A stretch of 49,478 bases of DNA from Actinomycetota bacterium (lineage in GTDB: Bacteria > Actinomycetota > Thermoleophilia > Solirubrobacterales > Solirubrobacteraceae): the NCBI GenBank assembly GCA_005884115.1, contig VAXW01000008.1, positions 1-49,478 on the forward strand, given 5' to 3'. Shown one piece after another: positions 33,728 through 41,443 of the stretch (position 1 is the stretch's first letter; every line of letters begins with the position of its first letter). The position numbers and the translations under genes were made by a program. A model generated the notes under the pieces. It saw only the letters and a list, made by a program, of their open reading frames with translations, was not told the DNA's origin and ran no database searches.

Positions 33728-35527
33728 TCGTGCCCTGCGCCGGGCGCTCGCGCGCTCGCCTGCCTGTGCTGCCGTGGAGCCGAGCTCGCGTTCCTCGCGC
33801 TGGCGTCGGCGGTTGGCAGCGTTGCGGGCGGCGTTGCGAGCTACGGTGAAGTAGTCGGCGTACCCGAGCGCGTGCGCGCTCAGCAGGCGCTGCGGCAGCG
33901 GCGCGCGCAGCTCATGGTGGACGGCGTGCTGCAGGATCGCGCGCAAGCTGGGCTCGAGCGCGCTTTCGCCGGCGCGGTTGTGCAGCTCGAGGCGGCCGCC
34001 TTCGGTGGAATAGTCGTAGAGCTCGTTTTCCTCACCGGCGAGCTGCGGCGCGATGCCTTCATCGCTCCAGTACGTGTAGCTGGCGTACTTGGCGCCCGCC
34101 GTGCGTAGCGCCACCACGTGCAGCGGCGCGTCGGCGGCGAAGAGCTCGATCGCGAACTCGGTGACGATCTCGTCGGTCGCGTGCAGCACGTATTCGCGCC
34201 CTGGCGCCGAGGGTTCGGCGAGGATCCGCCCTAGCTCTGCGCGCCCCGCCAGGTGGGAGTAGTGCGGGTCCTGCCGCCACGCTTCAGAACCGGTGGCGAT
34301 CGTCAGCAGCAGCGGGGCGACGTCGACGCTCGAGCTGAGCTGTGTCCGCGGCTGGCGGGTCGCGCGCGTGAGGACCCCGCGCGGGTCCTTGACGATCAGC
34401 GGTACGCGCGTGGCCTCCTCATAGGCGCTCGCGCCCTTGCCGCGAAGGCCGTGCGAGGCGCCGTACTCGCCGTGGTCTGAGGTAAAGACGATCACGGTGT
34501 TGGCCGCGATGTGGGGTCTGCTGGCGAGGGTGCGCAGCACCTGGCCGACATGCCGGTCGGCCTCGTGCTGGAGCTTGACGTAGAGGTCCAGGAACTGGAG
34601 CCACATGCCGGGAGCCTCGGGGCCGCTGAACGGGACCGGACCGAAAGAGGCGGCGGCGGTTTCCTGAAGGGAGTGCTGCAGGCGCGGCTTGCGGCGCGCG
34701 TGCATGAGCTCGGGGGTCTCGTAGTTGGGGGGCAGTTCCGTGGCCACACGCCTGGCGCTGGCCTCAGCGATGACGCGGTCGCTCCACACGTACCACCACG
34801 CGATGTCGTGCGGGTTGACGAGCGATACGGTCGTGCACCAGGGCTCGCCGCCACCCTCCTGCGCGTACCACTCGGCGAACTTGGCAACGATGAGCGGGTC
34901 CTTGCGCCACCCCTGGCCGGGGCCGCCGTCGGGCGAGGGGTACACACCGCCGGCGAAACCGTAGCGCTCGAGCGCGCGTTCGCCGAGCGCCGCTCCCCAG
35001 TGGTTGTCGCGGTGGGTGAGATGCCACTTGCCCAGCCAGCGCGTGTGGTAGCCCTGCTCGCGCAGCATCGTCCCCCACGTCGGGAATCCCGGGTCGAGCG
35101 TGCTCCCGCCGGTGATCATGCAGCCCGTTTGATGGGTGTATAGGCCCGTGAGCAGGGCCGATCGCGACGGCGTGCAGTCGTTGGAGGCCGTGTAATGGCG
35201 CTGGAAGCTGACCGCTCCGCGACGCAGGCGGCGCAGGTTGGGGGGCAGGCCCCTGTGAATCGGGGTCGCCGAGGCCCACTGCGGGTAGCGCAGCTGGTCG
35301 ACGAGGATCACGAGGATGTTCGGGCGCCTGCCCTGCGCGTGCGAGCGCGCGCCGGCGGCGGTGCGCGCCGAGGTGCGATCCGGCGCTGGGGCGGCGTCCC
35401 CGGCGGGCTCGGTGACAGCGCGAATCCCGAGTCCGCCGCTGACGAGCGCGCCGCCGCCGATCAGCCCCCGCTTCAGGAAGGTACGTCGATCCACGTGCCT
35501 ATGCTCGTTCGGGTCTATGGGTCCCAT
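33707..35527 (-). CDS. Tat-exported sulfatase (formylglycine-dependent, Cys type)
   Basis: Taken from the ATG at 35527, the protein has 606 aa. A twin-arginine signal reads DRRTFLKRGLIGGGALVSG (RR at 14-15). The sulfatase domain opens with NILVILVDQLR (metal Asp77) and has the C-x-P-S-R motif CTPSRSALLTG, with Cys118 as the formylglycine site. Later FTSDHGEYGASHGLRGKG supplies other metal and sulfate ligands. The enzyme hydrolyses sulfate esters and acts after export. It needs a formylglycine-generating enzyme, which is not in the window. Its open frame continues to 35947, but those residues precede the Tat signal. A GTG at 35494 is possible. The Arg-rich C-terminus overlaps the stop of arylsulfotransferase copy 2, and the start overlaps that of copy 3. 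Confidence 0.9.
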   Translation of the reverse strand: MGPIDPNEHRHVDRRTFLKRGLIGGGALVSGGLGIRAVTEPAGDAAPAPDRTSARTAAGARSHAQGRRPNILVILVDQLRYPQWASATPIHRGLPPNLRRLRRGAVSFQRHYTASNDCTPSRSALLTGLYTHQTGCMITGGSTLDPGFPTWGTMLREQGYHTRWLGKWHLTHRDNHWGAALGERALERYGFAGGVYPSPDGGPGQGWRKDPLIVAKFAEWYAQEGGGEPWCTTVSLVNPHDIAWWYVWSDRVIAEASARRVATELPPNYETPELMHARRKPRLQHSLQETAAASFGPVPFSGPEAPGMWLQFLDLYVKLQHEADRHVGQVLRTLASRPHIAANTVIVFTSDHGEYGASHGLRGKGASAYEEATRVPLIVKDPRGVLTRATRQPRTQLSSSVDVAPLLLTIATGSEAWRQDPHYSHLAGRAELGRILAEPSAPGREYVLHATDEIVTEFAIELFAADAPLHVVALRTAGAKYASYTYWSDEGIAPQLAGEENELYDYSTEGGRLELHNRAGESALEPSLRAILQHAVHHELRAPLPQRLLSAHALGYADYFTVARNAARNAANRRRQREERELGSTAAQAGERASARRRARSAAKHR

Positions 35528-37349
35528 GCGCGCCCTCATGGTACGGCCGGCGGCCCTGGTCACGCTGGGGTTCCTCGCGCCGGCGCCCGCGGCGGCAGCG
35601 GCTCCGATCTGCACCCCGGCGAGCTTGAACGAGTCGTCCCTACAGGCTGGGTCGGTGACCGTCTCGCCGCTCCCGGGTAGTCGCGACGCCTCGCCCGAGA
35701 CGCAGATCAGCTTTCTCGGCGTCCCGGCGCGGGCGCTCGCGCACGTCAGCGTCATCGGCTCGCGCACGGGCCGGCACGCAGGACGCGTGCTCGCGTACTC
35801 GCAAGGCGACGGCGCCAGCTTCGTGCCGGCGCGCCGCTTCGCCGAAGGCGAGCGCGTGCAGGTGCGTGCCTCGATTCGAGGTTCCGGCACACGGCGCACG
35901 CTGCGCGACCGCTTCGCCGTCGCCGTGCGCGACCCGATCAGCTCCACGCCCGAGCGCGTCCACCGCGGGCGAGGCGGAGAGGTTCAGGGCTTTCGCTCGC
36001 GCCCCGACCTGCACCCACCGACGGTCGCGGTGAGCGCCGGCGCCGCGGGAACCGCTCCGGGAGACATCTTCGCCGCCCCCTACGGCGGTCCCGGGCAGGC
36101 CGGGCCAATGATCCTCGACCCTGGCGGCGGCCTGATCTGGTTCAGGGGGTTGCCGGCGAAGAAGTCTGCGTCGAACCTGCGGGTGCAGCTGTATGGCGGA
36201 AAGCCCGTCCTCACCTGGTGGCAGGGCGTCATCTCCGTGCATGGGTTCGGGGTGGGCGAGGACGTGATCGCAGATCAGACGTACAGCGCCGTGGCTCACG
36301 TGCGAGCGGGAAACGGCCTGCAGGCGGACCTGCACGAGTTCCTCTTGGAGCCGGATGGGACGGCCCTCATCACCGCCTATCACCCGATCCGCTGCAACCT
36401 CTCCGCGGTCGGCGGCTCGCGCGAGGGCGCGGTCACCGACGGCGTGCTCCAGCGCATAGACGTGCGGACTGGACTCGTGATGTTCCAGTGGTCGGGTCTC
36501 GACCACGTCGGGCTGGCGGAGTCCTACGAACTCGCGCGCAAGTCCACACCGAGCTCGCCGTTTGACTTCCTGCATCTGAACTCCGTCAACCTCGACGCGG
36601 ACAACAGCCTGCTGATCTCTGCGCGCAACACGTGGGCGGTGTACGACCTGGACGCCCGCAGCGGCCAGATCTCGTGGCGCCTGGGCGGCAAGCACAGCAG
36701 CTTCAGGATGGCGCCGGCCACGCGCACCGCCTGGCAGCACGATCCGCGCGAGCTCAACGACGGCTCGATCAGCATCTTCGACAACGGAGCCTCGCCCGCT
36801 GTGAAACGCCAGTCGCGGGGCATCGTCGTGCGCGTGGACGCGAGCCGGGGCACGGCGACGCTCGTGAGCCAGCTCACCCACAGTCCGCCGCTGCTGGCCG
36901 ACAGCCAGGGCAATCTCCAGGTGCTGGAAGACGGGGATGAGTTCATCGGCTGGGGCGAAGTGGGCGAGTTCTCGGAGTTCGACCCCACCGGCCAGCTGCT
37001 CTTCGACGGTCATTTCCCCAGCAGCACCGAGTCCTACCGTGACTTTCGCTTCGCGTGGAGCGCCACGCCGGCGCACGCGCCCGCGTTCACCGTTGTGGCC
37101 GCCGCGAACGGCGGCGCGACGGTGTTCGCGAGCTGGAACGGCGCGACCGACGTCGCGAACTGGCGCGTGCTCGCCGGCCCCTCTCCCGGGGGGTTGAGCG
37201 TCGTGGCGCAGGCGCAGCGGAGCGGCTTTGAGACGGCGATCGCGCTACCTGCACAAGCGCCGGGACCGGTCATGACGGTGCAGGCGATCGACCGAGCGGG
37301 CGCCGTCACCGGGACGGCAGCTCCCAGGCGAGTGACATTCGGGGGCTGA
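35526..37349 (+). CDS. Exported arylsulfotransferase-like protein, copy 3
   Basis: From the ATG at 35526 the protein has 607 aa, exactly the length of the other two copies. That supports this start over the in-frame ATGs at 35517 and 35538. The signal peptide reads MVRPAALVTLGFLAPAPAAAAAP. It has the shared Ig-like unit (SPLPGSRDASPETQISFLG), propeller words TWWQG, DLHEF, WSGLDH, HLNSV, ARNTW and WQHDP, and C-terminal FASWNGATDVANWRVL. The start ATG lies in the same CATG as the divergent sulfatase start, so each promoter must lie inside the other gene. Only 44 nt separate the end from the PAS gene, so this copy and the PAS/MBL pair may be one operon. Confidence 0.86.
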   Translation: MRALMVRPAALVTLGFLAPAPAAAAAPICTPASLNESSLQAGSVTVSPLPGSRDASPETQISFLGVPARALAHVSVIGSRTGRHAGRVLAYSQGDGASFVPARRFAEGERVQVRASIRGSGTRRTLRDRFAVAVRDPISSTPERVHRGRGGEVQGFRSRPDLHPPTVAVSAGAAGTAPGDIFAAPYGGPGQAGPMILDPGGGLIWFRGLPAKKSASNLRVQLYGGKPVLTWWQGVISVHGFGVGEDVIADQTYSAVAHVRAGNGLQADLHEFLLEPDGTALITAYHPIRCNLSAVGGSREGAVTDGVLQRIDVRTGLVMFQWSGLDHVGLAESYELARKSTPSSPFDFLHLNSVNLDADNSLLISARNTWAVYDLDARSGQISWRLGGKHSSFRMAPATRTAWQHDPRELNDGSISIFDNGASPAVKRQSRGIVVRVDASRGTATLVSQLTHSPPLLADSQGNLQVLEDGDEFIGWGEVGEFSEFDPTGQLLFDGHFPSSTESYRDFRFAWSATPAHAPAFTVVAAANGGATVFASWNGATDVANWRVLAGPSPGGLSVVAQAQRSGFETAIALPAQAPGPVMTVQAIDRAGAVTGTAAPRRVTFGG

Positions 37350-37393
37350 ATACTCGCCGCGAGGGCGCGCATGCGGGTAGCCTGCTGATCGCG

Positions 37394-37789
37394 ATGGCGT
37401 CGCAGCAGCATCCGGTGGAGGTGATCCTGGCGCGTGGGTTTACGTCGAACCTCGCGACGCCGGCATTCCTGGTCGATCAGGAGGGCACGCTCATCTTCTT
37501 CAACGAGCCCGCCGGCGAGCTTCTGGGGGTGCGCTTCGAGGAGGCCGGGGCGATGGGGCCCGAGGAGTGGGGCTGGCGGTTCGCGCCGACGGCGCTCGAC
37601 GGAAGGCCGCTGCAGTTGCGGGAGCTTCCGTTGACGATCGCGGTGACGGAGTCGCGACCCGCACACAGCCCGATGCGCATCCGCTCCTCGCGCGGTGACC
37701 TCCACGAGATCGAAGTAACGGCCTTTCCCGTCGTCGGCCGAAGCGGTCCGGCGGGGGCTATCGCGATCTTCTGGGACAGGACCAAGTGA
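37394..37789 (+). CDS. PAS-domain sensor protein
   Basis: The 131-aa protein is almost entirely one PAS fold: PAFLVDQEGTLIFFNEPAGELLGVRFEEAG, then a GWRFAPTALDGRPLQLRELPL segment and terminal beta strands in HEIEVTAFPVVGRSGPAGAIAIFWD. It has no output domain. It probably signals by binding a ligand or another protein. The stop overlaps the start of the MBL-fold gene by 4 nt (GTGA), so the two are made together. It follows arylsulfotransferase copy 3 by 44 nt. The ligand is unknown. Confidence 0.85.
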   Translation: MASQQHPVEVILARGFTSNLATPAFLVDQEGTLIFFNEPAGELLGVRFEEAGAMGPEEWGWRFAPTALDGRPLQLRELPLTIAVTESRPAHSPMRIRSSRGDLHEIEVTAFPVVGRSGPAGAIAIFWDRTK

Positions 37790-38664
37790 TGCTCATCAAC
37801 ATCGGCGGGTCGCGCGGATCGCTCCCCAGCCCAGGTCCAGACATGCTCCGCTACGGAGGCGACACTTCGTGCGTGCAGGTGACGCTCTCAAATGGGCATC
37901 ACCTGATACTGGACGCCGGCACCGGGATCCGCAACCTGCCACCGGACCTGGGCGCCGGCGGAGAGCACATCCACATCCTGCTCACTCACCTGCACCTCGA
38001 CCATATTCAGGGGCTGCTGTTCTACCCGCCGCTTTTCGACCCGCACACGCGCGTGACGATATGGGGCCCCTCGGCGCCGGGCGTGTCTTTGAAAGTGCGC
38101 ATCGCCCGTTATCTGTCCGCGCCGCTGACTCCGGTTGACGTGCGCGAGCTGCCCTGCCAGCTCGACTTCCGCAACTGCCCGGTGAGCGAGTGGGACATCG
38201 GCAGCGCCCGTATCCGCGCTGAAGCTGTCAACCACCGCGGGCCGACGCTGGGGTTCCGCATAGAAGACAGCGGGGTCTCCCTGTGCTACCTGCCCGACCA
38301 CGAGCCCGCGCTGCTGGGAGCCCTCGAGGATCTCGAGCCGGAGTGGATCTCCGGCTACTCCCTCGCCAGGGAGGCCGACCTGCTGGTCCATGACTGCCAG
38401 TACACCGACGCGGAGTACCCGAGCCACTTCGGCTGGGGGCACTCCGCGATCTCCCACACGGTCAGCTTCGCCGATCGCTGCGACGCCGGGCGCGTGCTCC
38501 TCTTCCACCACGACCCCCAGCACAGCGACGATCAGCTCGACGATGTCCTAAGCGACGCCGTCAGGCGCTGGAAGTCACGCGGCCGAAACGACGCCGCGCT
38601 GGTGATGGGGGCAGATGGCGACGAGCTGGCGATCGAGCCGTGCCCGGAGCGCACCGGCTCCTAG
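37786..38664 (+). CDS. MBL-fold hydrolase paired with PAS protein
   Basis: The 292-aa protein opens with INIGGSRGSLPSPGPDMLRYGGDTSCVQV, the pattern of a PhnP/phosphodiesterase-like MBL family, then has HLHLDH (H68, H70, D72, H73) and later HDCQYTDAEYPSH and FHHDPQHSD, which supply remaining metal ligands. Such proteins hydrolyse cyclic nucleotides, phosphonate-ester or similar substrates. Translational coupling to a PAS protein suggests regulation by a small-molecule signal (inference). GTG at 37786 or ATG at 37789 are both possible starts. Confidence 0.86.
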   Translation: MMLINIGGSRGSLPSPGPDMLRYGGDTSCVQVTLSNGHHLILDAGTGIRNLPPDLGAGGEHIHILLTHLHLDHIQGLLFYPPLFDPHTRVTIWGPSAPGVSLKVRIARYLSAPLTPVDVRELPCQLDFRNCPVSEWDIGSARIRAEAVNHRGPTLGFRIEDSGVSLCYLPDHEPALLGALEDLEPEWISGYSLAREADLLVHDCQYTDAEYPSHFGWGHSAISHTVSFADRCDAGRVLLFHHDPQHSDDQLDDVLSDAVRRWKSRGRNDAALVMGADGDELAIEPCPERTGS

Positions 38665-38670
38665 CCCGGC

Positions 38671-40404
38671 TCAGGCGGCCCGACGTCGGGGCGCGCGTGC
38701 ACCTGGGCGCACCGGCGAGATCGCGACTTCGACCGTGTGCTGGCGACCGTCCTTGGGTATGTGGGCGACGGCGATCACGCGTGCGTCCCGCACGGGCAGG
38801 CGGCGGTTGTCGTAGACCCAGACGATGTAGTCGTAGGGGTGCTCAGAGCGCTCGTACCAATGTCCGGTGCGCCGGTAGGCTCCGACGCCAAGCGCGCGAA
38901 CTCCTCGACGGCGCAGCTCGTATGTGATCTCTGGTCGCAGCGGCGTGATCAAGCCATCGAGTTTCGCGTTCAAGAACACGCTGTGGCCGCGCGGGACGGC
39001 GCCGAGCCGTGCGTTGATCTCTCGCAGGGCCGCGAACTCGAAGGCGTGTTCGTCGGGTTCTCCGGCAGCCGCGCCAACCCCCCCGCCGGCGGCCGCGGGC
39101 GCGAGCGCCGCGAGCGCCGCGAGCGCGAGCGAGCGCCACCGGCGCGCGGCGCCCCCGCCGAGCCGATCGCGCAGTGACTCGCCCGCGCGGCAGAGCCGCG
39201 CACCCAGACCGGAGAGCACGAGCAACGCCCACAGGGCCACGAGCCACGTGAACATCCCGACAGTCGTCGCAGACCACAGCGTGTAGCCGAGCGTTTCTGC
39301 GAGGAAGGGCGGCGTCGAGGGGGTGGCGTCAGCGATCGAGAAGACCGCCGCACACAGGGCGAGCGCGAGCGTGGCTCCGGCTACGACGTCCGTGCGGCTG
39401 CGTCGCACAGCCAGCGCGATCGCGAGCAGCAGCCAGCCGAGGATCAGCGCGGCCGAGATGCTCGCCGTCGCCCCAGCCGACCGGCGCACGTCGGACTTGC
39501 GCACGAAGGGGTTGCTCGGCCGCGTAAGCCACCAGGGCGTCGCCCCGACGGTGTGCACGACCGCCCGCACTCCGACCGTGGGCCCGAGCGGCGAGGGACG
39601 TTCGCCGGCGGCCGCGAGCACGTGCCCGATGTTGCCTCGTCCCGAGACCTGGTCGACGAGCGGAGGCGTCCAGCAGAGCAGCGCCACGGCCAGCGCTGCA
39701 GCGACCCAGACCCAACGCCCGCGCGAGCGCGCGCGCGGCTGCTGCGGCCCTGGGCGCTTGCCACGGCGGCGGAGCCACCCCAGCGAGGCGCCGCCGAGCC
39801 CGATCGCCAGCGCGGCGAGCGCGGGCGGCACGAACGCGTCCTCGCACTGCAGCTCGAAGCTCGCGAGCAGGGCAGCGAGCGGGAGCAGGCGATACTCGCC
39901 GCAGGCGAGCGACCAGCAAACGAAGGCCAGCGCGAGCAGCGGAAAGAGCCCGGCTGAAGGGTTCCAGATGTCGTAGAAGTTGTTGGCGGCCAGCGAGCGG
40001 CACATGAGCCCGATGGCGGCCGCTGCCAGCGCCGCAAGCCACAAGCCGCCCCGGCGCCGAGCGAGCGCCACGGCGCAGACCACCGATCCGGTGTTGAACG
40101 CCGCCATCGTCAGCACGAATGAGGCGGGAGCGCCGTAGCGCGCGGCGGGCGCCAGCAACCAGTACAGCATCGGCCCGAAGCTGTAGGTCAGCTTGCCCGT
40201 GACGCTGCCGGCGAACGAGTACTGGCCGACGAGCGGCATGTGCGAGCTGAGCACGTCGTAGGAGCGCGTGGCGATGATGCCGCGGTCGGCGACCGGCTGC
40301 CAGCCCTCATGCAACGCTCGGACGGCGGCCACGATCACAGGCAGCGCCGCGCAGGCGCCCAGCACGAGCGTGAGCACCGGTCCCGACAGCACACGCGCCC
40401 GCAT
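38671..40404 (-). CDS. Polytopic membrane protein, possibly GT-C type glycosyltransferase
   Basis: The 577-aa protein has an N-terminal membrane segment (MRARVLSGPVLTLVLGACAALPVIVAAV), an early extracytoplasmic loop with SHMPLVGQYSFAG and SFGPMLYWLLAP, about ten further hydrophobic segments, and a soluble C-terminal domain (about 450-577) with FAALREINARLGAVPRGHSVFLNAK. This layout occurs in GT-C membrane glycosyltransferases, but I do not see a certain catalytic motif. Acting on lipid-linked sugars is inference. It converges with the MBL-fold gene, with 6 nt between the two stops. Confidence 0.72.
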   Translation of the reverse strand: MRARVLSGPVLTLVLGACAALPVIVAAVRALHEGWQPVADRGIIATRSYDVLSSHMPLVGQYSFAGSVTGKLTYSFGPMLYWLLAPAARYGAPASFVLTMAAFNTGSVVCAVALARRRGGLWLAALAAAAIGLMCRSLAANNFYDIWNPSAGLFPLLALAFVCWSLACGEYRLLPLAALLASFELQCEDAFVPPALAALAIGLGGASLGWLRRRGKRPGPQQPRARSRGRWVWVAAALAVALLCWTPPLVDQVSGRGNIGHVLAAAGERPSPLGPTVGVRAVVHTVGATPWWLTRPSNPFVRKSDVRRSAGATASISAALILGWLLLAIALAVRRSRTDVVAGATLALALCAAVFSIADATPSTPPFLAETLGYTLWSATTVGMFTWLVALWALLVLSGLGARLCRAGESLRDRLGGGAARRWRSLALAALAALAPAAAGGGVGAAAGEPDEHAFEFAALREINARLGAVPRGHSVFLNAKLDGLITPLRPEITYELRRRGVRALGVGAYRRTGHWYERSEHPYDYIVWVYDNRRLPVRDARVIAVAHIPKDGRQHTVEVAISPVRPGARAPRRRAA

Positions 40405-40950
40405 GCTCGAAGGTGGATCGTGGCTGAGCTGAGTCGGAGCGGCGACCGGCTCTCTCCCCGTCAGACGCCAATGGCGCAGGCGTTGGTCAGGCGCGCCTGC
40501 CGCGCAACGCTACCAGACCGCTCGAGCCGCGCAGACGCCCTGGGGGAGTGATGCGAGGCTTCCCGCGGCGCCTCTTCTCAGGGCACCGCGCCGAACGGCG
40601 TGGTGCCGTTTGCGACCTGAACGCCCGCCGATCAGAGTGCCCTTCTGAATCACGCCATTGACGAGTTCACCCGGGTAGATCGACGGTACCCCGCGCAAGC
40701 GAGTGGGTGCTGCATGCGTTGGTTTCGGTGTCGTTCCCGGTAGACGAAGCAGTGGGCGGCCTGGCCCACGTAACCAGCGCCGGACGCGTCGGTGTAGACG
40801 ACGTTGGCGGTGCATTGCGCGCCGCCGCCGAGAAACGGTCGCGATCGCGGCGAGCGCCTCCGTCGCTATACCCGCCGCACGGTGATCGAAACGCGAGTAG
40901 GCGCGGCGGTTGGAGGGCGCGTGGATTGGGTACTCAACGCTGAGCGGCGC
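40405..40950. other. Gap containing protease relic, otherwise no gene
   Basis: Apart from the protease remnant (40560-40850), 40405-40559 and 40851-40950 show no gene. The frame that leads into the histidine-kinase-like gene is open from 40804, but its early residues are Arg-rich and unlike that family, so it is not used as the start. Confidence 0.45.
40560..40850 (-). pseudogene. Decayed trypsin-like serine protease fragment
   Basis: On the minus strand the pieces of one protease are split over three frames. Around 40835-40745, one frame reads FLGGGAQCTANVVYTD followed by GYVGQAAHCF, which looks like the catalytic-His region of a chymotrypsin-fold protease (His codon at 40754-40752). From about 40729 to 40685, a second frame reads TETNACSTHSLARGT, the expected next segment. 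A third frame, near 40690-40620, reads PGELVNGVIQKGTLI. The family call is from memory of similar actinobacterial proteins. The rest of the gene, including Asp and Ser, is not found. Frame breaks could also come from sequencing error, though two in ~150 nt make decay likelier. Confidence 0.5.
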
Positions 40951-41349
40951 ATGATCTGCATGACCGACAGCGTCCGTTGCACTCTTCCGGCTGTGGCCGA
41001 GTCGGTTCCCGAGGCGCGGCGGTTAGTCACCTCGCTCGCAGCCGACGTCAGCGTCAGCGAAGAGCAGGTCGACAGCGTGGGTCTGGCGGTCTCGGAGGCA
41101 GTGACGAACGCTGTCATGTACGCCTACGAGGTCCGCGCCGGAAAGATTCACCTCGCGGCGAGCGTTGATGCAGGCCGCCTTTCGGTGCAGGTCGCCGATG
41201 ACGGCTGCGGGTTTGGAAACTCCCCCGCCGACGGGGGCCTAGGCCTGGGGCTTGTGCTGATCGAGCAGCTCAGTGAGAGCCTTACGATCGCCAAGCGCGC
41301 GTCGGGTGGAGTCGAGCTCAAGATGTCCTTTGCGCTCGACCCGATCTGA
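40951..41349 (+). CDS. RsbW/SpoIIAB-type ATP-binding anti-sigma or serine kinase
   Basis: From the ATG at 40951 (or 40960) the protein has about 130 aa. It has a single HATPase fold: N-box VSEAVTNAVMYAY, G1 box ADDGCGF and G2 box GGLGLGLVLIEQL. This is the standard small kinase of the RsbW/SpoIIAB type, which phosphorylates an anti-sigma-factor antagonist and can bind a sigma factor. No antagonist or sigma gene of that class is adjacent, so it is an orphan and its partner is unknown. No strong ribosome-binding site is seen. Confidence 0.88.
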   Translation: MICMTDSVRCTLPAVAESVPEARRLVTSLAADVSVSEEQVDSVGLAVSEAVTNAVMYAYEVRAGKIHLAASVDAGRLSVQVADDGCGFGNSPADGGLGLGLVLIEQLSESLTIAKRASGGVELKMSFALDPI

Positions 41350-41443
41350 TCCTGCGCCCCTCGGAAGCCTCGACGAGCGCAAGTAGCGGAAGTTTTCCAG
41401 CCGCTTATCGTTTGGCGTCGCGAGGAATGGGCAGCTAACGCGA

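Noticed and set aside
35528..35947. N-terminal extension of the sulfatase frame
   Set aside because: It lies upstream of a clear Tat signal peptide and antisense to copy 3.
30363..37076. Long antisense frames at 30363-31463, 32075-33406 and 35640-37076
   Set aside because: All lie opposite the three arylsulfotransferase-like genes and have similar composition because those genes are paralogues, not because they encode proteins.
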